Shown one piece after another: positions 29,585 to 37,321 of a stretch of 64,000 bases of DNA. The translations under genes were made by a program, and so were the position numbers. This stretch comes from Mycolicibacter heraklionensis (lineage in GTDB: Bacteria; Actinomycetota; Actinomycetes; Mycobacteriales; Mycobacteriaceae): the NCBI RefSeq assembly GCF_019645815.1, contig NZ_CP080997.1, positions 2,856,880-2,920,879 of the forward strand, read 5' to 3'. Every line of letters begins with the position of its first letter. Position 1 is the stretch's first letter. Below the pieces are notes generated by a model. It searched no databases. It worked only from the letters and a program-made list of their open reading frames with translations, and was not told the origin of the DNA.

Positions 29585-30550
29585 TTACGCCACCGCTCGA
29601 GGCTCCCCGATGACGGAGTACGCCGAAGCGTCGCCTTGGATGACGCGGCTGTGTTCACCGTGGACGCTGACCGGAATGTCGCCGGCGAGGGTGATTCGGT
29701 GCAGCCGCCGGTGCTCCTGCCCGAAGTCGGCGACTCCGTAGTGCTGGGTGGCCCGGTTGTCCCAGATCGCCAGGTCGCCAAGCTGCCAGTTCCACCGGAT
29801 GGTGTTCTCCGGCCGAGTGATCCGCTCCTGGAACAGCTGGAAGAGCAGGCGTGACTCGGAGTGCTTGACGTCGGCGATGCGTTGCACGAAGTTGCCCAGA
29901 AGCAAGGAGCGTTCCCCGCTCTCTGGGTGCACGCGCACCACGGGGTGCTGCGTCTCGTACGTGGTGGAGTTGAACGTCTGGACGTATGCCTGGAACTCCT
30001 CCGACTGCAGCAGATCGGCGTATTTCTCGAGCTGCTTGGAGTCCGTCAAGTCGAGCTGCGTGTAGTCGAAGGCGTTGCTGTGCACCGCCCAAAGCTCTTC
30101 CGCCAGCCGAGCCAGCGGGTCGGGCAGCTGCTCGTAGGCGGTGACGGTGTTCGCCCAGAGGGTGGTTCCGCCGTAGGACGGCAGCTCCACGGCCCGCAAC
30201 AGCGACGCCTTGGGAACCCGATCCACGAACGTGACGTCGGTGTGCCAGCTGTTCGCGCTGGTGCCGCCGAACGAGTCGATCGGAAGAATGGCGCCCTCGC
30301 CCTTCAGCAGCGGGTGCGGGGCCGTCGGGGTACCCAGGAGCTGGGCGAACTCGAACTGGCTGACATCGTCCAAATGATGCTGCCCGCGGAAGAAGATGAC
30401 CTTGTGGGTGACCAACGCGTCGTTGATCGCGGTGACGGTCTCGTTGTCCAAGTCACCGCCCAGCTGGACTCCGTCGACTCGGGCGCCGATGTATTCACCG
30501 AGTTTCACCACATCCAAGTCGGAACGGGCGGACAGCGATTGGCTGGACAT
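29585..30550 (-). CDS. Fe(II)/2-oxoglutarate-dependent alkylsulfatase (TauD family, Rv3406-like)
   Basis: The 321-residue TauD-family enzyme closely resembles M. tuberculosis Rv3406, a type II sulfatase that oxidatively cleaves alkyl sulfate esters to aldehyde and sulfate, consuming O2 and 2-oxoglutarate. The iron facial triad is visible: His103 and Asp105 in SWHTDVTF, and His284 in [11 protein letters not shown]. Other shared segments are [19 protein letters not shown]-like and [25 protein letters not shown] 30550 has an ideal AAGGAG site. It lies between esxH and eccA, inside the ESX gene series and in the same direction, a position not occupied by such a gene in canonical ESX-3. TauD (taurine) activity is less likely than alkylsulfatase, judged by similarity only. 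Confidence 0.88.
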   Translation of the reverse strand: MSSQSLSARSDLDVVKLGEYIGARVDGVQLGGDLDNETVTAINDALVTHKVIFFRGQHHLDDVSQFEFAQLLGTPTAPHPLLKGEGAILPIDSFGGTSANSWHTDVTFVDRVPKASLLRAVELPSYGGTTLWANTVTAYEQLPDPLARLAEELWAVHSNAFDYTQLDLTDSKQLEKYADLLQSEEFQAYVQTFNSTTYETQHPVVRVHPESGERSLLLGNFVQRIADVKHSESRLLFQLFQERITRPENTIRWNWQLGDLAIWDNRATQHYGVADFGQEHRRLHRITLAGDIPVSVHGEHSRVIQGDASAYSVIGEPRAVA

Positions 30551-30709
30551 GAGACTTCTCCTTTGTTGGTCTAGCTAGTTTTTGAGAGGTTGAAGCCGAC
30601 GTGCGGATGTGGAATCCAGCACGCCAGCCTGCCGAGTTTGTTGCGGCAAAGTTCTTTTCGGTCAGATGAATGTTCGGTGGCGGGCGTCTTCGATGCGCCC
30701 GGCCCTACG

Positions 30710-30997
30710 TCAGCCCCACTTGGCGGCTTCGGCGGTGTCGCGGGCGAGCATCCCCAGGGTGTTGGTCTCGTGTGTGGTGGCCATCGCGTGATAGGCCCGC
30801 ACCAACTCCTCCATCGCCTGATTCCACTGCGCCTGCCACGCCTGATACGTCAGACCGGTATCGCCCTGCCACGCGGCATGCAACGCCGCCTGCTCACTGG
30901 CGATATCGGCACCCACCGCCTGCAACGTGCCCGCATAGCCATTCATCTCCGCGGCATGCGCCAGCATCGCCGGGTAGTTGTACAGAATCTGTGACAT
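30710..30997 (-). CDS. esxH: WXG100 secreted protein EsxH (TB10.4-like)
   Basis: The 95-residue helical-hairpin protein is almost superimposable on M. tuberculosis EsxH (N-terminus [12 protein letters not shown]). The WXG turn is Trp43-Gln-Gly45. The residues reported to bind zinc in EsxG-EsxH are all present: His14, His70, His76 and Glu77. It forms a 1:1 dimer with EsxG and is secreted by ESX-3, with a role in iron/zinc acquisition and host interaction. It is 17 bases downstream of esxG, so they are co-translated, and 159 bases upstream of the sulfatase gene. Confidence 0.96.
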   Translation of the reverse strand: MSQILYNYPAMLAHAAEMNGYAGTLQAVGADIASEQAALHAAWQGDTGLTYQAWQAQWNQAMEELVRAYHAMATTHETNTLGMLARDTAEAAKWG

Positions 30998-31014
30998 CAG
31001 ATCATCCCTTCTCG

Positions 31015-31308
31015 TCAGAATCCGGTGTAGGTGCTCGCCGCGGCCGCGTCGGCCGCCACATACGTCGAACCGGCATCCGCCAGATTGACCTGCGCCATAT
31101 CCAGCAACGCATTCACCCGCGCCGCCATCGCCACAAACCGCGCATGCGACCCCTGAAACGCCGCAGCCGCCTCACCCACATGAAACGCCTGCGCCGACAA
31201 CGCCGCCTGCTCCGCCTGCGCCATCGTCGACCGCATCAACGCCGCCTTGGCACCAAACGCCGACTCCGACGCCACCAACTGCGGAATATGCGCATCCAAC
31301 AAACTCAT
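31015..31308 (-). CDS. esxG: WXG100-type secreted protein EsxG (TB9.8-like)
   Basis: The 97-residue partner of EsxH. The sequence starts [19 protein letters not shown] and ends [13 protein letters not shown], matching M. tuberculosis EsxG nearly residue for residue; as there, the central turn lacks a canonical WXG. It follows a PPE gene by 45 bases. The first ~22 codons and the preceding intergenic DNA recur as a fossil between the two PPE genes (32931-33029), showing that an esxG copy once stood there too. Confidence 0.96.
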   Translation of the reverse strand: MSLLDAHIPQLVASESAFGAKAALMRSTMAQAEQAALSAQAFHVGEAAAAFQGSHARFVAMAARVNALLDMAQVNLADAGSTYVAADAAAASTYTGF

Positions 31309-31353
31309 CGCTTATCTCCCTATCCAGATCGATTGCCTTGTGTTCAACGACGA

Positions 31354-32934
31354 TCAGCTCTCTGCGTTGTGATCCACTCCTTCGGTCGACTGGCCGGTCC
31401 AGCTGGCCGGCAGCAGCGGCTCACTCGGAACGCCATTGAACGAGTCGCCGGCCAGGGTGGCCAATCCCGCTTCTCGCACACCGTGTTTGACGACGTTTCC
31501 TCCGAACCCGAGCCCGCCCGCGCTGCCCTGCGAGGCGATCGGGCCGCCCCATTCGGCGTCCACGTCGACGTTCATGTCGGCGTACTGCTCGCCGTGCTCG
31601 CGAATCTGTGTCCGCCGCCGGCGCCGCGTCCGCGACGCCCGTCGCGCGGCCGATTCCTCCGAGGCAGATGCCGCTGCCGGGCTCTTCGCCTGTGAGCCGG
31701 TGCCGCTGCCGGTCTTGTTGCTCGAATCGAATCCGGTACCGGGACCGCCGCCGAATCCGATCATGTACGGAAAGGCGAATCCCGGGGCGGTGGCAGGCGC
31801 CGGCGGCGCCGGAGGTGACGCACCGCCGGGCACGCTGGCCGGCGGGCCGGCTGCGGGAGATCCGGTGGCCGGCACTGACCCGGCAACACTCACCGCGTGC
31901 AGGTTCGACGCGGTCGTGGCCGGTGCGGTAGGCGCCGCGACGGCTTCGGGAACCGCGTCGATCACCATGGGCAGGTCGAACGGCCGTGGCAGCGCTGCCA
32001 GTGCCGCAAGCGCGCTCATGCTGGCCAACGGCGCGGCAAGGCTGGAGGAGACCGCGACACTCACCTCGATGAGGGTCAGCGGATGCGCGAGCAACCACGG
32101 CGCGAGGGTCACCGGGTTCAGGAGCAGCAGGCCCACTTCCGGGTTCGTCGAAAGATTGGCGACGATGTAGTCGATCTCCTGGATCTGGGTCAACGTGTTC
32201 TTAAGCCACCAAGCCAGCGACAACGGGTTGGTGTAGCTGCTATAGGGCAGCCCGTCGATGGTGCCCGTCACCGGATCCCAGCTGAGACCGAAGACCGAAC
32301 GCACCACATCCGCGACGCTTTCCAAGAATGGGTCATTCCAGGTGTGGGCAGGGCCCCACGGGTCCGACGAATCCGCGGGCCCCGCCGAAGCCTCGGACTT
32401 CAGGACTGCCGGCGCTGCCGGGGTCGGCGGGATTGACGCGGCAGCCAAGCCCGCGACCGCCTGGTAGGTGCTCATCGTGGTAGCGGCCTGGACCCACATC
32501 CGTGCGTAGTCAGCCTCGTTGAGTGCAATCGGGACGGTGTTGACCCCGAAGAAGTTCGTCGCCAGCAGCACCCCGTGAACGGCGTGATTGGCAGCCAATT
32601 CAGCCATCGTCGGCATCGCCGCCAACGCGGTGACGTAGGCGGCCGCCACGGTCTCATGCTGGGCGGCCGCCGTGGCACTGTCGGCGCCGGCCTGCGTCAG
32701 CCACGCCAGGTAGGGCGCGTTGGCGGCCACGTAGGATTCCGCGCTCGGTCCTTGCCAGGCACCGGCTTGTACCGCTGTCAGCACCTCGCTGAGTTCCGCG
32801 GCCACCGCGGAGTACTCGGCGCTCAGTGTGTTCCAGGTCCCGGCCGCCGCCAGCACCGAGCCCGGGCCCGGCCCACTGCTCAACAATGTTGAATGGACCT
32901 CCGGCGGCAACGCCATCCACGCCGGCGCGGTCAT
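31354..32934 (-). CDS. PPE family protein (PPE4-like), copy adjacent to esxG
   Basis: The 526-residue PPE protein has the ~180-residue PPE domain ([15 protein letters not shown], then WQGPSAESY with the WxG turn) that pairs with a PE protein. A variable middle contains a [11 protein letters not shown] segment. The C-terminal Pro/Ala/Gly-rich region ends with a polybasic stretch (RRASRTRRRRRTQ) and an acidic ADMNVDVD motif, both features shared with PPE4 of ESX-3. ATG 32934 is chosen by match to the second PPE and to PPE4; GGGGTGG precedes it. It is a close paralogue of the PPE gene at 33075-34661 and has lost its own PE gene, of which only a 3' remnant survives. Confidence 0.92.
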   Translation of the reverse strand: MTAPAWMALPPEVHSTLLSSGPGPGSVLAAAGTWNTLSAEYSAVAAELSEVLTAVQAGAWQGPSAESYVAANAPYLAWLTQAGADSATAAAQHETVAAAYVTALAAMPTMAELAANHAVHGVLLATNFFGVNTVPIALNEADYARMWVQAATTMSTYQAVAGLAAASIPPTPAAPAVLKSEASAGPADSSDPWGPAHTWNDPFLESVADVVRSVFGLSWDPVTGTIDGLPYSSYTNPLSLAWWLKNTLTQIQEIDYIVANLSTNPEVGLLLLNPVTLAPWLLAHPLTLIEVSVAVSSSLAAPLASMSALAALAALPRPFDLPMVIDAVPEAVAAPTAPATTASNLHAVSVAGSVPATGSPAAGPPASVPGGASPPAPPAPATAPGFAFPYMIGFGGGPGTGFDSSNKTGSGTGSQAKSPAAASASEESAARRASRTRRRRRTQIREHGEQYADMNVDVDAEWGGPIASQGSAGGLGFGGNVVKHGVREAGLATLAGDSFNGVPSEPLLPASWTGQSTEGVDHNAES

Positions 32935-33029
32935 GCTGGCCACCCCGGTTCGGCTAGCTCAGCGCGGCCCTTGGCCCCAAACGCCGATTCCGCCACCAAC
33001 CGCGGAACAGGCGCACCCAACAAACTCAC
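32931..33029 (-). pseudogene. Fossil junction: 5' end of esxG fused to 3' end of a PE gene
   Basis: Reading on the minus strand from GTG 33029, the first ~21 codons give SLLGAPVPRLVAESAFGAK, an obvious relic of the EsxG start ([20 protein letters not shown]), preceded by a leader matching that of the intact esxG. The next ~11 codons and the ATG junction (CTAGCCGAACCGGGGTGG) match the end of the intact PE gene (CTATCCGAACTGGGGCGG). The frame is open for 32 codons and its TGA overlaps the downstream PPE ATG. This is what remains after a PE-PPE-esxG-esxH duplication lost the interval from inside esxG to the end of the next PE. It might still couple translation of the downstream PPE. Confidence 0.85.
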
Positions 33030-33074
33030 GGTCCATCTCCATTTCGACATCGATTGCCTTGCGTTCACCGACGA

Positions 33075-34661
33075 TCAGTGGTCGGGTCGGTGATCCACCC
33101 CTTCGCCCGACTGACCGGTCCAGGTGCTCGGCATCAACGGTTCAGTCGGAAGACCACTGAACGAATCACCGGCGAGGGTGGTCAAACCCGCTTCTCGCAC
33201 ATCGTGTTTGACCACGCTGCCTCCGAACCCGAGCTGTCCTGCGCTGCCGTGCGAGGCATTCGGGCTGTCGTCCGGCGACGCCCATTCGGGGTCCACGTTC
33301 ATGTCGGCGAACTGGTCGCCGTGGTCGTGCAACTGCGTTCGCCGGCGGCGGCGCCTCCGTGCCTGCCGGCGTGCGGCGGATTCCTCTGCCGCGGAGTCTG
33401 ATGCCGGGCTTTTGGCTCGTGCGCCGGTGCCGCTTCCGGTCTTGTTGCTCGAATCGAAGCCAATCCCAGGACCGCCACCGAAGCCGATCAAGTAGGGCAA
33501 CGCGGCTCCCGCTCCCCCGACTGCCGCAGGCGCCGGTGCCGGCGCCCCTGCGCCGGCGGAAGCGCTCGCCGGGAGCCCGGCCGCGGGGGATCCCGTAGCG
33601 GGCACCGACCCCGCCACGCTCACCACGTGCAGGTTGGAGACCGTCGTGACCGACGGGACGGGCGCCGCGACGGCGTCGGGAACCGCGTCGACCAGAATGG
33701 GTACGTCGGACAGCCATGGCAGAGCTGCCAGTGCCGCGAACGCGCTCAGACTCCCCAAGGGAGCGGTGAGGCTAGAGGATATTGCGGCACCCAGTTCGAT
33801 GGCTACCAGCGGGTGCGCGATCAGGAACGACGAGAGGGTCGCCGGGTTGAGCAGGAGCAGGGCGACTTCCGGGTGAGCCCCCACATTCGCAATGACGTAG
33901 TCGACCTCTTGGATGAGGGTCACGGTGTTCTTAACCCAATACAAGCCGGTCAGTGGGTTGGTGAATGTGGAGTAAGGCAGCCCGTTGATAGTGCCGGACC
34001 CAGGCTCCCAGTTGACCCCCACGTACCGCAGCACCTGCGCGATACCTTCCAGGAAGGGATCGTTCCAGGTATGGGCGGGGCCCCATGGGTCCGCCGGATC
34101 CGAGGTCTCCGCCGACGCCGCCGACTTGAGGATCGCCGGCGCCGCAGGGGTCTCCGGCGTTGAGGCCGCAGCGGAACCCGCGACCGCTTGGTAGGTGCTC
34201 ATCGTGGTGGCGGCCTGAACCCACATCCGCGCGTAGTCGGCCTCGTTGAGGGCGATCGGGACGGTGTTGACCCCGAAGAAGTTCGTCGCCAGCAATACTC
34301 CGTGAACCGTGTGGTTGGTGGTCAATTCCGCCAGTGTCGGCATCGCCGCCAAGGCGGCGGTGTAGGCGGCGGCCACGGTCTCATGCTGGGCGGCCACCGT
34401 GGCACTGTCGGCGCTGGCCTGCGCCAGCCACGCCAGGTAGGGCGCATTGGCAGCCTCGTACGATTCCGCGCTGGGGCCTTGCCAGGCACCGGCTTGTACC
34501 GCTGTCAGCACCTCGCTGAGTTCTGCGGCCACCGAGGCATATTCGGCGCTGAGCGCATTCCATGTCCCGGCCGCCGCCAGCACCGGACCCGGGCCCGGCC
34601 CACTGCTCAGCAATGCGGAGTGCACCTCCGGCGGCAACGCCATGAAAGCGGGCGCGGTCAT
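33075..34661 (-). CDS. PPE family protein (PPE4-like), PE-paired copy
   Basis: The 528-residue PPE protein starts [15 protein letters not shown] with the WQGPSAESY turn in the PPE domain, then a [11 protein letters not shown] segment and a C-terminal low-complexity region ending in a polybasic [13 protein letters not shown] and ADMNVDPEW. It is strongly similar to the next PPE (31354-32934) over the PPE domain and more diverged in the middle. ATG 34661 lies 1 base after the PE stop, the normal PE-PPE arrangement, so the two are co-translated and probably secreted as a heterodimer. The longer frame to 34799 reads through the PE gene out of frame and is rejected. No espG chaperone gene is in the window. 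Confidence 0.93.
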   Translation of the reverse strand: MTAPAFMALPPEVHSALLSSGPGPGPVLAAAGTWNALSAEYASVAAELSEVLTAVQAGAWQGPSAESYEAANAPYLAWLAQASADSATVAAQHETVAAAYTAALAAMPTLAELTTNHTVHGVLLATNFFGVNTVPIALNEADYARMWVQAATTMSTYQAVAGSAAASTPETPAAPAILKSAASAETSDPADPWGPAHTWNDPFLEGIAQVLRYVGVNWEPGSGTINGLPYSTFTNPLTGLYWVKNTVTLIQEVDYVIANVGAHPEVALLLLNPATLSSFLIAHPLVAIELGAAISSSLTAPLGSLSAFAALAALPWLSDVPILVDAVPDAVAAPVPSVTTVSNLHVVSVAGSVPATGSPAAGLPASASAGAGAPAPAPAAVGGAGAALPYLIGFGGGPGIGFDSSNKTGSGTGARAKSPASDSAAEESAARRQARRRRRRRTQLHDHGDQFADMNVDPEWASPDDSPNASHGSAGQLGFGGSVVKHDVREAGLTTLAGDSFSGLPTEPLMPSTWTGQSGEGVDHRPDH

Positions 34662-34662
34662 G

Positions 34663-34971
34663 TCAACCGCCCCAGTTCGGATAGACAGACGCCGCTGCGG
34701 CGTCACCGACGGCGTAGTTGACGCCCGCCTCGCCGACGCCGAGACCGGAAAGCCCGAGCTCCGCTGTGCCCTGGGCCGCGACCGCAGCATGCCGCCCACC
34801 GAAGGTGCTCAACGTGGCCGCGCTCTGCAGCGATACCGGGTCAGCGGCCGGGGGCACCACCGCGGTGATCACGGGCACCGCACCGGCATGCGCTGCGGCG
34901 AGCCTCGCGGTGAGCGCCTCTACCCGTGCGCAGGCGGCGGCCAGTCCTTCGGGGACGACATGTAGCGGCAT
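34663..34971 (-). CDS. PE family protein (PE5-like)
   Basis: A 102-residue PE protein starting [20 protein letters not shown], matching PE5 of M. tuberculosis ESX-3, and ending [15 protein letters not shown]. It consists only of the PE domain with no PGRS extension and should pair with the PPE encoded immediately after. ATG 34971 is supported by GGAAGGAG 8 bases upstream. It is the first gene of the minus-strand ESX series, so the operon promoter should lie in the ~860 bases to its right. No convincing IdeR box is seen there. Confidence 0.94.
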   Translation of the reverse strand: MPLHVVPEGLAAACARVEALTARLAAAHAGAVPVITAVVPPAADPVSLQSAATLSTFGGRHAAVAAQGTAELGLSGLGVGEAGVNYAVGDAAAASVYPNWGG

Positions 34972-35834
34972 GACCAATCTCCTTCCGAACTGGGTGACAA
35001 ATCCTTGGCAACTGCCTCGTGGGTACTCATACGACCACCAGCGCCGAATACGTGTCGACCACCGACGCGAGGCGGCCTACCTGTCGGCGCCAGACACCCG
35101 ACATACGTCAATTGCGTCAGTCTAACGAATTATGTTGCTGTAGAAGCGTTTTCATCATCCAACACGGTTATGTTAATCCCTGGAAGCAACTTGCGTTGAG
35201 TTTGAATCAGCAGTCTCCGAAAGGCCCACCGGCACTTGGCGATCGGGCGCGATGAGCGCGGCGCTCTTCGTGCCGATCCCCATGTCAGGGCAGCCTTAGT
35301 CGAACTGGTGGATGAACATCGGGGAGAATGATGTAACGAATTACGCTGTTCCGCAACGCTTTAGCGCCGTCACGCGACTATCTGTCGCATGTCGATCGGT
35401 ATGTCAGGTTCGCGGACAGCGTGATGCCCTCGACGGCATGAGGGTGCCCGCCAAGGAGCTGCGCGGCGCCGCCGATCTCAGCGGCGAGCAAGAAGATCCG
35501 GCCGCCTTCGCTATCAGACCCGTCGGGCAGACCGCGAAGATGGGCATCGAAAGTAAGGGCCGCGAAAGGCCCGGAGAATTGGCAGCGCAGTCAGGGTGCG
35601 GGGTGCCGGATACGGCGATATTGGTATGGGTGCCCGCTTGCGGTCAACCTGTACCCGCCCCGTGACGTCACGGAAAGCAGCGGCGACATCGCCCCTGGCG
35701 GTTCAGCTGACGATCCCGCGATTCCTGGCCGTCCGGCAGGACTCGGCCGGCGGCCCGCCTCGGAGCGGCCATCAGGACCTCCATGAATTGGCGGATCAAT
35801 GGCGAGCCCGCTGCGGCTCGCCGCGACGCGCGCT
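34972..35834. other. Long intergenic region upstream of the PE gene
   Basis: About 860 bases separate the PE gene and the TetR promoter palindrome. It presumably holds the ESX operon promoter. The stretch 35100-35215 is locally A/T-rich. An open frame at 35312-35665 on the plus strand encodes 117 residues with no recognisable family and no good ribosome-binding site, so I do not call it a gene. No insertion sequence or tRNA fragment is visible. Confidence 0.5.
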
Positions 35835-35873
35835 CGCTAGTCAATCGACTACACCGATGTAGTGCGACTAGCG
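35835..35873 (+). promoter_or_regulatory. Extended palindrome, probable TetR autoregulatory operator
   Basis: Outer arms CGCTAGTC (35835-35842) and GACTAGCG (35866-35873) are perfect complements, and inner arms ACTACA and TGTAGT (35848-35863) are a second perfect pair. The left part contains TAGTC-AATC-GACTA, the same core as the operator before the sulfatase gene at 15068. The palindrome ends 7 bases before the TetR GTG, so bound repressor would block its own transcription. Confidence 0.75.
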
Positions 35874-35880
35874 TAGCTAT

Positions 35881-36492
35881 GTGGCTGACAAGAATGCAAC
35901 AGGTGCCCGAGTCGACGAGAACGCTTCGGCGGCGCGCGAAGAAGCCGTTGCCGCGGTGCTGATCCATGCGGCCGACCTGTTCGCCGAACGTGGGCCGGCG
36001 GCCACGTCGATTCGCGACATCGGCACTCGGTCGGGGGTCAACCATGGACTGGTGTTCCGGTACCTGGGAACGAAAGATCAGCTGGTCAAGGCGGTTCTGA
36101 ATCATCTGGCCGACGAGGTTTCTGCAGCGGCGCAGGCCGGCGCGTCGGCGGAGGTGATCGCGGCTAAGGCCGAGCTGCAGTGGCGAGTGCTGGCCCGCGC
36201 CATCCTCGACGGTTTCCCGGTCGGGCAGCTCCAGGAGCGATTCCCCATCGCAGCAAATCTGGTGAAGCACGTCCGACACAGCTATGACGAGGAACTCACG
36301 GGTCGTCTTGCCGCCGCCAATGTGATAGCGCTCCAGCTGGGTTGGCAGTTGTTCGAGCCGTTCCTGCGCTCGGCAGCGGGGATCGAAGACCTATCGCCGG
36401 CCGAGCTACGGCAAAGCCTCAACGGTGAGATCGCGCGAATGCTGAAAGCCAGCCCCAAAGACGTGTACCGGATTGCATTCCCGGTGAGCTAA
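35881..36492 (+). CDS. TetR-family transcriptional regulator of the island
   Basis: The 203-residue protein has an N-terminal TetR helix-turn-helix (about residues 24-66: ADLFAERGPAATSIRDIG then SGVNHGLVFRYLGTKDQLV) and a C-terminal ligand/dimer domain. It starts with GTG at 35881 directly behind a large palindrome, the usual autoregulation layout. The shared TAGTC-N4-GACTA element suggests it also represses the sulfatase gene near the other end of the island. It converges on yebC copy 2 with 22 bases between stops. The inducer is unknown; a sulfated compound or its product would fit. Confidence 0.88.
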   Translation: MADKNATGARVDENASAAREEAVAAVLIHAADLFAERGPAATSIRDIGTRSGVNHGLVFRYLGTKDQLVKAVLNHLADEVSAAAQAGASAEVIAAKAELQWRVLARAILDGFPVGQLQERFPIAANLVKHVRHSYDEELTGRLAAANVIALQLGWQLFEPFLRSAAGIEDLSPAELRQSLNGEIARMLKASPKDVYRIAFPVS

Positions 36493-36514
36493 AACCGGCG
36501 TGCCCCGGGATCGC

Positions 36515-37270
36515 TTATTCGGTTTCGAGGGCGGCGAGCACTTCGTCGGACAAATCGACGTTGGTCCACACGTTCTGCACGTCGTCACTGTCCTCAAGTG
36601 CCTCGACCAACTTGAACACCTTGCGGGCCCCCTCGACATCGACCGGGACGCTGACCGACGGCTGGAAACTGGCCTCGGCAGAGTCGTAGTCGATCCCCGC
36701 CTCCACCAGCGCACTGCGCACCGCCACCAGATCCCCCGGCTCGGAGATCACCTCGAAGCTCTCCCCCAAATCATTGACATCCTCAGCACCGGCATCCAAC
36801 ACCGCCGCCAACACGTCATCCTCGGTCAACCCATTCTTGTCCAGGGTCACCGTGCCCTTACGACTGAACAAATAGGCGACCGAGCCAGGATCAGCCATCT
36901 GACCGCCATTACGCGTCATCGCCACCCGCACCTCACTGGCAGCCCGATTGCGATTGTCGGTCAAACACTCAATCAACACCGCCACCCCGTTGGGCCCATA
37001 CCCCTCATACGTGATGGTCTGATAATCAGCCCCACCAGCTTCCTCACCCGCACCACGCTTCCGCGCCCGCTCAATATTGTCATTGGGCACCGAACTCTTC
37101 TTCGCCTTCTGAATGGCGTCATACAACGTCGGATTCCCCGACGGATCCCCACCACCAACCCGCGCCGCAACCTCGATATTCTTGATCAACCGCGCAAAAT
37201 TCTTGCCACGACGAGCATCAATCACAGCCTTCTTATGCTTCGTGGTAGCCCACTTGGAATGGCCACTCAT
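36515..37270 (-). CDS. yebC: YebC/TACO1-family regulator, copy 2
   Basis: It encodes the same 251-residue protein as the gene at 12556-13311; I find no amino-acid difference between the two. The nucleotide sequences differ at about 27 of 756 positions, all synonymous. This copy sits on the pdxT side, matching the M. tuberculosis order, although an ABC1-kinase gene now lies between it and pdxT. The identical protein with many silent differences suggests that one copy came with the island from a related mycobacterium rather than from a fresh tandem duplication. Confidence 0.95.
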   Translation of the reverse strand: MSGHSKWATTKHKKAVIDARRGKNFARLIKNIEVAARVGGGDPSGNPTLYDAIQKAKKSSVPNDNIERARKRGAGEEAGGADYQTITYEGYGPNGVAVLIECLTDNRNRAASEVRVAMTRNGGQMADPGSVAYLFSRKGTVTLDKNGLTEDDVLAAVLDAGAEDVNDLGESFEVISEPGDLVAVRSALVEAGIDYDSAEASFQPSVSVPVDVEGARKVFKLVEALEDSDDVQNVWTNVDLSDEVLAALETE

Positions 37271-37319
37271 CGGTTGCCTACCTCACTGTTGCGTCAAAAC
37301 TTTGCGCGACGAGTCTACG
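36515..37319 (-). repeat. Right copy of ~0.8-kb direct repeat (yebC plus leader)
   Basis: Matches 12556-13363 in the same orientation at about 96% identity. Homology runs past the start codon to the shared GAGTCTACG and stops just before the ABC1-kinase gene. Together the two repeats mark the island boundaries. Confidence 0.9.
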
Positions 37320-37321
37320 TG

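Noticed and set aside
34663..34799. 46-codon upstream extension of the PE-paired PPE protein
   Set aside because: It would overlap the PE gene in another frame; PPE proteins begin at [12 protein letters not shown] and the PE-PPE spacing of 1 base is normal.
35139..35154. TGTAGAAGCGTTTTCA as a Zur box before the ESX operon
   Set aside because: Only about five of eight positions are symmetric and the match to the mycobacterial Zur consensus is poor; I could not support it by eye.
35312..35665. 117-residue open frame between the PE gene and tetR
   Set aside because: No recognisable family, no convincing ribosome-binding site, and odd composition; open frames of this length are common by chance in high-GC DNA.
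13312..36514. Transposon or phage origin of the island
   Set aside because: I found no transposase, integrase, terminal inverted repeats or phage genes; the flanking yebC direct repeats fit homologous recombination better.
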